From NCBI RefSeq assembly GCF_018131105.1, contig NZ_JAFCJI010000002.1, positions 682,001 to 746,000 of the forward strand: a stretch of DNA of 64,000 nt, read 5' to 3'. The notes beneath the pieces were generated by a model. It made no database searches. It was not told the DNA's origin and saw nothing but the letters and a program-made list of their open reading frames with translations. The position numbers and the translations under genes were made by a program. The stretch comes from Bradyrhizobium manausense (GTDB taxonomy: Bacteria; Pseudomonadota; Alphaproteobacteria; Rhizobiales; Xanthobacteraceae). The stretch's first letter is position 1; each line of letters starts with the position of its first letter. This document shows, piece by piece, positions 57,986-64,000 of this stretch.

Positions 57986-59065
57986 TCAGTCCACTCTCGG
58001 CACGACGATGGTGTCCTCGGGGTGAAGGGTGACGGTGAGGCTGCCGCCAAGCGGCGGAATGCGGCTGTACGCCTGGTGGTAGCTCGGCTGGCGCAGGCTG
58101 AGCGCGATGCCGTCGGCAAGCGAAAGGAAGATACGCAGGCTCTCGCCCTGGTAGACGATGTCGGTGACAGTGCCTGTGAGCCGATTGCAGGCGCCATCCT
58201 GCGCGCCGTCGTCGATCAGCAGCTTTTCGCTGTGCACGGCGAGCATCAGTGCATCGCCGTCGGGAATGGCGCGGGCGCTGCGCAGCAACGCGTTGCCGAG
58301 CGCGACGCTGGAGGCGTCGACGCGGCGCACCGGCAGCATCGTCGCCTCGCCAATAAAGCTTGCGACAAAGGAATCCGCGGGATGATCGTGCAGCCGCTCG
58401 GGCGCGTCGATCTGGATCAGGCGACCGTCCTTCATGACAGCGACGCGGTCGCTCATGGTCAGCGCCTCGCGCTGGTCATGGGTGACATAGATGATGGTGG
58501 CGCCGATGCGCCGATGCAGCGCGCGCAGCTCGATCTGCATGGATTCGCGCAGCTGCTTGTCCAGCGCGGAGAGCGGCTCGTCCATCAGGATCAGCTGCGG
58601 CTCGAAGATCATGGCGCGCGCCAGCGCCACGCGCTGACGCTGGCCGCCGGAAAGTTGCGCGATGCCGCGTTCCTCGTAGCCGGCAAGGCCGACCATCGCG
58701 AGCGCTGCGCGCACCTTGTCGGGCCAGCTCGCTTTCGGCAGACGGCGGGCGCGCAACGGAAAGGCGACGTTCTCGCCGACGCTCATATGCGGGAACAGCG
58801 CGTAGTTCTGGAAGACCACGCCGATGTCGCGCTTGTGCGGCGGCATCCAGGTGACGTCACGGCCACCAAAGAGAATGGTGCCAGAGGTCGGCAGGATGAA
58901 GCCGCCCAGAATGCCGAGCAGCGTGGTCTTGCCGGAGCCGGACGGGCCGAGCAGCGAAACGAATTCGCCGGCGCCGACATTGAGGGACACGTCGTCGAGG
59001 GCGCGAACGGCGCCATACGCCTTGCTCGCGGACCTGATCTCGACGCTTTCCGCTCGTTTGTCCAA
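57986..59065 (-). CDS. ABC ATP-binding protein, PotA type
   Basis: This 359-residue ATPase has Walker A GPSGSGKTT, the LSGGQRQRVALARAM signature, Walker B LILMDEPLSALD and a C-terminal TOBE-like domain. A TTG at 59065 is chosen because GAGG lies seven bases before it; another TTG at 59092 has no clear site. It is the first gene of the leftward importer unit, separated from its partners by the hydrolase and oxidase genes. Confidence 0.92.
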   Translation of the reverse strand: MDKRAESVEIRSASKAYGAVRALDDVSLNVGAGEFVSLLGPSGSGKTTLLGILGGFILPTSGTILFGGRDVTWMPPHKRDIGVVFQNYALFPHMSVGENVAFPLRARRLPKASWPDKVRAALAMVGLAGYEERGIAQLSGGQRQRVALARAMIFEPQLILMDEPLSALDKQLRESMQIELRALHRRIGATIIYVTHDQREALTMSDRVAVMKDGRLIQIDAPERLHDHPADSFVASFIGEATMLPVRRVDASSVALGNALLRSARAIPDGDALMLAVHSEKLLIDDGAQDGACNRLTGTVTDIVYQGESLRIFLSLADGIALSLRQPSYHQAYSRIPPLGGSLTVTLHPEDTIVVPRVD

Positions 59066-59152
59066 CGATCGACCTCGTCCCGTTCCCTGCAATGGCGTGC
59101 CTCACTGCGCGCCATAAGCTTGCATTATAGACAGAGAGTTGGGGCACCCGCG

Positions 59153-59172
59153 GTTGCAGCGTGCGCTGCAAC
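59153..59172. other. Perfect 8-bp stem-loop in the importer leader
   Basis: GTTGCAGC (59153-59160) pairs with GCTGCAAC (59165-59172) around four bases, within the intergenic region left of the LysR operators. It may be a transcript hairpin or a protein-binding palindrome. Confidence 0.4.
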
Positions 59173-59204
59173 TCATCTTTCCTCCGAACACCCTGTCTTT
59201 AGGC

Positions 59205-59250
59205 TGTCATGTCAATGACAACAGAGTTGGCAAAATCCGGCAATTGCCAA
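59205..59250. promoter_or_regulatory. LysR-type operators
   Basis: Two inverted repeats are present: TGTCAT/ATGACA around four bases at 59205-59220, and TTGGCAA (59227-59233)/TTGCCAA (59244-59250) around ten bases. Both lie just upstream of the LysR gene and in front of the divergent importer unit, the classical position for LysR binding and autoregulation. Confidence 0.6.
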
Positions 59251-59278
59251 ATTCTCACGCTCCTCATAACATGACGTT

Positions 59279-60217
59279 ATGCCAGAGCTGCGCCGGATGC
59301 TGCCCTCCAGTAACGCCCTGTTCGTCTTCGACGCAGCGGCGCGCAATGGCAGCTTCACGGCCGCAGCCGCCGAACTGAATGTCACGCAGCCGGCAGTGAG
59401 CCGCATGCTCGGGCAATTCGAGGAGCATCTAGGCGTCCGCCTGTTCGACCGTAAGGCGGGCCGCGCGGTGCTGACAGAGGAAGGCGAGCTGCTCTATCGC
59501 CGCGTGCTCGAAGGCTTTCGCAGCATCGAGACCGGCCTTGTCGACATCGAGCGGCGCCGCAAGGGCACGGAGACGGTGACACTGTCGGTCTCCTCCGCTT
59601 TCACCACGCACTGGCTGATGCCGCGCATCGACAAGCTGCAGAAGCAGTTTCCGCAGGTCGATCTGCGCTTCCAGCTGATCTCAGGCGCGCTGCGCGGGCC
59701 GGTCGAGAATGTCGATCTCGGTATGCGCTTTCGCGATCGCGAGGAGCCGTCGTCCGGCGGCACGCTGGTGATGAAGGAAGTGATGCTGCCGATGTGCAGC
59801 CCCACCTATCTTGGCGAGACCGATCCCGCCGAGGGCAACACCATCATCCGCCTTGCGGAGACGCCGGGCGATTGGGCCGCGGACTACGCTTCGCTGCTCA
59901 CCGGGCGGCGCGGTGCGGCCAAGGGGCTGAGCTTCACCGATTATGCCGTCGTGGTGCAGGCCGCCCTGCTCGGCCAGGGCATCGCGCTCGGCTGGTTGAC
60001 GGTTGCCTCGCATTGGCTATTGACCGGCGCACTGGTCCCCGCCTCCGACCGGCTCACCACCACGCGCCGCATCTGCGAATTCCTGCCGCCGCGCAACCGA
60101 CCGATGCGTCCCATCGCCGCCGAGATCCGCGATTGGATCATTGGCCAGATGCAAAGTGAGATCGCGGCAATCGACAAGCTCTATCCCAAGCTCGGCGCGA
60201 TGGCCGCCTGCTATTGA
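59279..60217 (+). CDS. LysR-family regulator (GcvA-like)
   Basis: The 312-residue regulator has a winged helix-turn-helix (about 8-65, with GSFTAAAAELNVTQPAVSRMLGQFE) and a periplasmic-binding-type effector domain. The pattern FDAAARNGSFTAAA is that of GcvA/AmpR-type members. It is divergent from the polyamine-type importer unit and convergent with the FMN oxidase gene, so it most likely controls the former. Confidence 0.9.
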   Translation: MPELRRMLPSSNALFVFDAAARNGSFTAAAAELNVTQPAVSRMLGQFEEHLGVRLFDRKAGRAVLTEEGELLYRRVLEGFRSIETGLVDIERRRKGTETVTLSVSSAFTTHWLMPRIDKLQKQFPQVDLRFQLISGALRGPVENVDLGMRFRDREEPSSGGTLVMKEVMLPMCSPTYLGETDPAEGNTIIRLAETPGDWAADYASLLTGRRGAAKGLSFTDYAVVVQAALLGQGIALGWLTVASHWLLTGALVPASDRLTTTRRICEFLPPRNRPMRPIAAEIRDWIIGQMQSEIAAIDKLYPKLGAMAACY

Positions 60218-60227
60218 TGCGGGCGCG

Positions 60228-61373
60228 CTACCTGAAACGCAGATTGGCGCGCGAGAGCTGGCTGACCGAATTGCAGCCCATCAGCTTCATGCCGCGCTCG
60301 AGCTCGGCGCGCAGCAGGCCGAGGGCCCGTTCGACGCCAGGTTGGCCGGCGGCCGCGAGCGGATAGAGATAATAACGCCCTAGCCCCACAGCCTTGGCCC
60401 CGAGCGACAGCGCTTTCAAGACATGCGTTCCGCGCTGAATTCCGCCATCCATCATCACGTCGATGCGGTCGCCCACGGCATCGACAATTTCGGCAAGCTG
60501 ATCGAAAGCCGAACGGGAGCCGTCGAGCTGGCGGCCGCCATGATTTGACAGGACGATCCCCGCGCAGCCGATGTCGACCGCGCGGCGCGCGTCTTCCACC
60601 GACATGATCCCCTTCAGGCAAAACGGCCCGCTCCAGGTCTTCACCATCTCCGCAACGTCGTCCCAGTTCATCGCGGGGTCGAGCATCTCGGTGAAATAGC
60701 GGCCGATCGACATGGTGCCGCCGCCCATGTCGACATGCTCGTCCAGTTGCGGCAGCCGGAACTTCTCGTGGGTGACGTAATCAATGCCCCACCGCGGCTT
60801 GATCGCGAACTGCAGCATGCCGGGAAGCGTCAGGCGGAAGGGAATGCTGAACCCGGTGCGCAGATCGCGCTCGCGATTTCCGCCGGTGATGCTGTCGACC
60901 GTCAGCATCATCACCTCGACGCCCGCCTCCCTGGCGCGCTGCATCATGGCGCGGTTGAGGCCGCGATCCCGGTGGAAGTAGAATTGATAGACCTGCGGCG
61001 TATCATAGGCCCTGCGCAATTCCTCCAGGCTCACGGTGCCAAGCGAGGAGACACCGAACATGGTGCCAAATTTCGCAGCCGCAGCGGCGACCGCACGCTC
61101 GCCATCATAATGAAACAGCCGCTGCAAGGCGGTCGGCGAGCAATAGAACGGCTGCGCGAGCTTCTGGCCCATGACTGTCACCGAGAGGTCGACCTGCTGC
61201 ACGCCGCGCAGCACGTTGGGCAAGAGATCGCAATGCTCGAAGCTGGCGCTGTTGCGGCGGAGGGTCGTCTCGTCGTCGGCCCCGCCGTCGATATAATCAA
61301 AGATCGGGCCGGGCAGCCGGCTCTGCGCCAGCCGCCGGAAGTCGTGGAAGTTGTGACACTCTGTCAGGCGCAT
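60228..61373 (-). CDS. FMN-dependent alpha-hydroxy acid oxidase/dehydrogenase
   Basis: This 381-residue TIM-barrel flavoenzyme oxidises L-2-hydroxy acids such as lactate, glycolate or mandelate. The catalytic base H278 is in SNHGGRQLDG, and K254 (FCLKGIM) is the FMN-contacting lysine. The N-terminal FDYIDGGADDETTLRRN motif is typical. It follows uxuA on the same strand after 33 bases, so it may be co-transcribed; the exact acid is unknown. Confidence 0.9.
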   Translation of the reverse strand: MRLTECHNFHDFRRLAQSRLPGPIFDYIDGGADDETTLRRNSASFEHCDLLPNVLRGVQQVDLSVTVMGQKLAQPFYCSPTALQRLFHYDGERAVAAAAAKFGTMFGVSSLGTVSLEELRRAYDTPQVYQFYFHRDRGLNRAMMQRAREAGVEVMMLTVDSITGGNRERDLRTGFSIPFRLTLPGMLQFAIKPRWGIDYVTHEKFRLPQLDEHVDMGGGTMSIGRYFTEMLDPAMNWDDVAEMVKTWSGPFCLKGIMSVEDARRAVDIGCAGIVLSNHGGRQLDGSRSAFDQLAEIVDAVGDRIDVMMDGGIQRGTHVLKALSLGAKAVGLGRYYLYPLAAAGQPGVERALGLLRAELERGMKLMGCNSVSQLSRANLRFR

Positions 61374-61406
61374 CTCTTACCTCTGCTCATCCGCCGCAGC
61401 AGATCC

Positions 61407-62597
61407 CTATCGATGCCCGATCGCGCGAATTGCGCCACGGAGCTCGGCGAGACCGCGGAGGCGGCCGATCGCAGTATAGCCGGGATTGGTGCGCTTGGTG
61501 GCGGCGAGATCGTCGAGCATGCGGTGGCCGTGATCAGGTCGGAACACAATTCTCCTGTCCGGTGGCCGCCGCGCGTTCTCCTTCAAGAGCGCCTTCAGCA
61601 CCGCAATCATGTCGACGTCGCCGTCGAGATGGTCGGACTCGTGGAAGGACACACCATCGGCCTCGCGCCTGGTCGCGCGCAGATGGGCAAAGGCGATGCG
61701 CGGGCCGAAGCGTTCGGCCATTGCGGGCAAATCGTTCTCGGCACGCACGCCGAGCGAGCCGGTGCACAGGCAGATGCCGTTGGCCTTTGACGGCACAGCA
61801 TCGAACAGCGCCTGGTAGTCCTCTGCCGTGGAGGCGATACGCGGCAGGCCAAACAGCGGCCGCGGCGGATCATCCGGGTGCAGGGGCAAGGATACGCCGA
61901 GTTGCTCGGCGACCGGGGCGACGCGGGCCAGGAATTCAGCGAGATGCTGCCGCAGGATCTTTGGCGTGATGTCGCGATAGGCGTCCAGCTTGTCGCGGAA
62001 TTGCGGAATGGTCATCGGCTCGGTGGTCGAGCCCGGCAGCGCGCTGGCGATCACCATGACGAGATAGTCGATATCGGCTTGGCTCATCTGGTCGAACAGC
62101 TTCTTGGCGCACGCCTGCTGCTCGGGCGAATATTCCTGACGTGCGGCCGGTCGCTCCAGAATGTGAAGCTCGAACGCCGCAAACCGGTCCTGATCGAAGC
62201 GCAGGGCGCGTGCGCCGTTCGGCAATTCCCATTCGAGATCCGTGCGGCACCAGTCGACCACGGGCATGAAATTGTAGCAGATGATCTTGATGTCTGACGC
62301 AGCGACCGCTTCCAGGCTCGCGATCCAGGCCTCGATCGACTTCGTCGCTTTGCCGCCAAGACGTTTGACGTCGTCGGGGATCGGAACCGATTCCACCACC
62401 GACCAGGTCAATTGCGAGCGGCCGGGCTGGCCGTTCTCGATGAAATTCTTGCGCTCCTCGACCGCCTTGCGCGTCCAGGCCTCGCCGATCGGCACCTGAT
62501 GCAGCGCCGAGACGATGTCGCTCGCGCCGGCCTGCCTGACGTCGTCCAGGGAAACCGGATCATTCGGTCCGTACCAGCGCCATCCCTCGAGCATCAT
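61407..62597 (-). CDS. uxuA: Mannonate dehydratase
   Basis: This 396-residue enzyme dehydrates D-mannonate to 2-keto-3-deoxygluconate in glucuronate breakdown. It begins EGWRWYGPNDPVSLDDVRQAG, a close match to UxuA, and carries the metal-binding residues in SLPLHPDDPPRPLFGLPRI, HLRATRREADGVSFHES and PDHGHRM. The length is normal. It heads a leftward unit; a probable dehydrogenase fragment lies just upstream. Confidence 0.95.
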   Translation of the reverse strand: MMLEGWRWYGPNDPVSLDDVRQAGASDIVSALHQVPIGEAWTRKAVEERKNFIENGQPGRSQLTWSVVESVPIPDDVKRLGGKATKSIEAWIASLEAVAASDIKIICYNFMPVVDWCRTDLEWELPNGARALRFDQDRFAAFELHILERPAARQEYSPEQQACAKKLFDQMSQADIDYLVMVIASALPGSTTEPMTIPQFRDKLDAYRDITPKILRQHLAEFLARVAPVAEQLGVSLPLHPDDPPRPLFGLPRIASTAEDYQALFDAVPSKANGICLCTGSLGVRAENDLPAMAERFGPRIAFAHLRATRREADGVSFHESDHLDGDVDMIAVLKALLKENARRPPDRRIVFRPDHGHRMLDDLAATKRTNPGYTAIGRLRGLAELRGAIRAIGHR

Positions 62598-62610
62598 GGG
62601 TTATCTCCAA

Positions 62611-62673
62611 TCAATTGGCGGTCAGCACGACCTTGACGCTCTGCGAGCGGTCGAGCGCCAGCCGGCCCCAATC
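62611..62673 (-). pseudogene. Possible 3-prime remnant of a sugar-alcohol dehydrogenase
   Basis: On the minus strand a 20-codon stretch reads DWGRLALDRSQSVKVVLTAN and then stops. The last part resembles the C-terminus of zinc-dependent L-idonate-type dehydrogenases. No start or catalytic region remains, and the frame is closed a short way upstream. It sits directly before uxuA, a fitting place for a hexuronate-pathway gene. The match is short, so confidence is low. Confidence 0.3.
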
Positions 62674-62848
62674 AATTCCACCGCGATCATGAATTCAAGC
62701 CCGGCAGCTTCTACAAGGAAGGTGCGCGGCGTGCGGTAGCGACACTCGTTTCGGCATGATTACAAACTGGGCAGCGATGCTGCACTGCGTTCAAAGTCGG
62801 ACAGAAGTCGCGCTTGATTTTTGCCTGCCGTTGGCCCACCCGAGAGGC

Positions 62849-63256
62849 ATGGCAAAGGACAACGAGGTCATCGCCGCGAACGCGGCTTTCTACGCCGCCT
62901 TCTCGACGGGCGATTTTGACGGCATGAAGCAGATGTGGGCGGATGACGATGCCATTTCCTGCATTCATCCCGGCTGGCCTGCGATCGTCGGCCATGCCAC
63001 CGTGATCGGCAGCTGGCGCGACATCCTGCAGAGCCCTGAGAGGCCGCAAATCGTCTGTGCCGAGCCGCAGGCGATCGTCGACGGCGACAGTGCCCGTGTG
63101 CTCTGCATCGAAATCGTCGATGGCACTGCGCTCGCCGCCGCCAACCATTTCCGCCGCGTCGGCGACGGCTGGAGGCTGGTGCATCACCAGTCGAGCCCGA
63201 TCGCACAGATCGTCGAGCAGGCAGAGGACGACCGAGCAAGCCACCGGGTACACTGA
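62849..63256 (+). CDS. NTF2-like (SnoaL/DUF4440-type) protein
   Basis: The 135-residue protein has the cone-shaped NTF2 fold: an N-terminal helix (NAAFYAAFSTGDFDGMKQMW), the segment CIHPGWPAIVGHATVIGSWRDIL and a final strand WRLVHHQSSPI. The family includes isomerases, hydrolases and scaffold proteins, so no function can be assigned. The start at 62849 has GAGAGG close upstream. It is convergent with cbbY. Confidence 0.8.
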   Translation: MAKDNEVIAANAAFYAAFSTGDFDGMKQMWADDDAISCIHPGWPAIVGHATVIGSWRDILQSPERPQIVCAEPQAIVDGDSARVLCIEIVDGTALAAANHFRRVGDGWRLVHHQSSPIAQIVEQAEDDRASHRVH

Positions 63257-63258
63257 CC

Positions 63259-63969
63259 CTATCCGAGCTCCTCGAGATCATCCAGCACGCACCGGGCGTC
63301 CCGGAAATCATCATCGCGGAAATACATGCTGCGGGTGATGAGCACGGGAATGCCCGCCTGCGAGGCTGCAACCAGCCCATTCGCAGAATCCTCGATCGCG
63401 AGGCAATCCGAAGGCGACAGCTTCAGTCGCGCCAGAATCTCGAGATAGACGTCCGGCGCCGGCTTCTTGTGCCTGACATCGTCGCCGGCAACGATCGCAT
63501 CGAAGTCCGCGGCCCAGCGCGGCCCCAGTGCCTGCGACAGCAGCGCATCGATATTGCCGTGCGAGGTCGTCGTCGCAATCGCCAGCCGCTGGCCGCGCCC
63601 CTTTGCGGCCGCGAGCAGGTCCCGCACGCCGGGCCGCAAAGGGCAGCAGCCGGTCTCGACCAGCTCGGCGTAATGCGCCGTCTTGATGCGGTGAAGCTCG
63701 GCGATATCAGCGTCCGACAACGGCGGTGCAATCCACTGCCTGGCGTGGAAGGCGCGGATGCGCTCCTTGCCGCCGGTCACCCGCAGCAAATCCTTGTAGA
63801 TGGCGCGGTCCCAATGCCAGTCGAGCTCCCGACGGGCGAAGGCGTGGTTGAAGGCCCGCCGATGCAGCTCCTCGGTCTCGGCGAGGGTCCCGTCGACATC
63901 GAGGATCAGCGCCGCCGCGTTCCAGATCAGCTCTGCCGCATCCGCTGCAGCGATCGCTTCCGCCGGCAT
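63259..63969 (-). CDS. cbbY: CbbY-type HAD phosphatase
   Basis: The 236-residue HAD hydrolase has the nucleophile motif ILDVDGTLAETEELHRRAFN and WHWDRAIYKDLLRVTGGKERI, both close to CbbY of phototrophs, which removes xylulose-1,5-bisphosphate, an inhibitor of Rubisco. Other motifs are ATTTSHGN and KKPAPDVYLEIL. The start at 63969 is set by GGAGG eight bases upstream; the frame continues to the window edge. A Calvin-cycle operon may lie just to the right, which cannot be checked here. Confidence 0.85.
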   Translation of the reverse strand: MPAEAIAAADAAELIWNAAALILDVDGTLAETEELHRRAFNHAFARRELDWHWDRAIYKDLLRVTGGKERIRAFHARQWIAPPLSDADIAELHRIKTAHYAELVETGCCPLRPGVRDLLAAAKGRGQRLAIATTTSHGNIDALLSQALGPRWAADFDAIVAGDDVRHKKPAPDVYLEILARLKLSPSDCLAIEDSANGLVAASQAGIPVLITRSMYFRDDDFRDARCVLDDLEELG

Positions 63970-64000
63970 GATCCGCGCCTCCCTGTGACAGGCGACCATC

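Noticed and set aside
62660..62760. Plus-strand frame with a coding-like tail before the NTF2-like gene
   Set aside because: It is under 35 codons, has no start signal and overlaps the minus-strand remnant; support is too weak.

Overview
The window is GC-rich, densely coding chromosomal DNA from an alphaproteobacterium, most likely a Bradyrhizobium-type member of the Rhizobiales. This rests on overall protein character, the many periplasmic-binding-protein transporters with IclR/GntR/LysR/TetR regulators, GGAAC-type (EcfG-like) promoter candidates and several families of dispersed palindromic repeats. No database search was possible. I saw no rRNA, tRNA, CRISPR array, phage or insertion sequence.

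Layout. (1) 1-4200: a tiny membrane protein and a divergent ligD/ku pair for non-homologous end joining; ku has an EcfG-type promoter candidate. (2) 4225-12485: a complete potassium-pump operon read leftwards (a 27-residue membrane peptide, kdpF, possibly one more hydrophobic peptide, then kdpA, kdpB, kdpC, kdpD, kdpE). (3) 12822-15858: a rightward run of poorly characterised genes. It holds two paralogous small proteins, two single-span membrane peptides, two unknown soluble proteins and a dihydrodipicolinate-synthase-like protein that has lost its Schiff-base lysine. A 14-bp inverted repeat stands between this run and kdp, and a near copy lies inside the run. This is the best candidate for something undescribed. 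(4) 15980-18217: upp and an acyl-CoA synthetase.

(5) 18239-27238: a divergent catabolic island. A TRAP transporter, an acyl-CoA dehydrogenase and an acetyl-CoA-hydrolase-family protein run left; a class III CoA-transferase, a MaoC hydratase, a CitE-like lyase and an IclR regulator run right. The set resembles routes that import a small carboxylate, activate it with CoA, oxidise or hydrate it and cleave it (mesaconate, itaconate or methylsuccinate type). (6) 27250-31571: a secreted small protein, a Tat-exported FAH-fold protein, a heparanase-like glycosidase and an MFS permease. (7) 31932-37787: an orphan ABC binding protein, a flavoprotein dehydrogenase and an IclR regulator, then an operon of a split thiamine-diphosphate decarboxylase and a short-chain dehydrogenase.

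(8) 38074-47584: a seven-gene leftward operon (D-2-hydroxyacid dehydrogenase, RidA, aminotransferase, ThDP enzyme, DadA-like oxidoreductase, Asp/Glu-type racemase, with a GntR gene at the end) divergent from a three-gene polar amino acid ABC importer; it looks like uptake and breakdown of an amino acid, perhaps a D-form. (9) 47748-53031: two MFS permeases, a small membrane protein, a carboxylesterase and a TetR regulator with a clear operator. (10) 53174-60217: a polyamine-type ABC importer with an amine-oxidase-like flavoprotein and a haloacid-dehalogenase-type hydrolase, controlled from a LysR intergenic region. (11) 60228-63969: an FMN hydroxyacid oxidase, uxuA, a probable dehydrogenase remnant, an NTF2-like protein and cbbY at the right edge, which hints at Calvin-cycle genes just outside.
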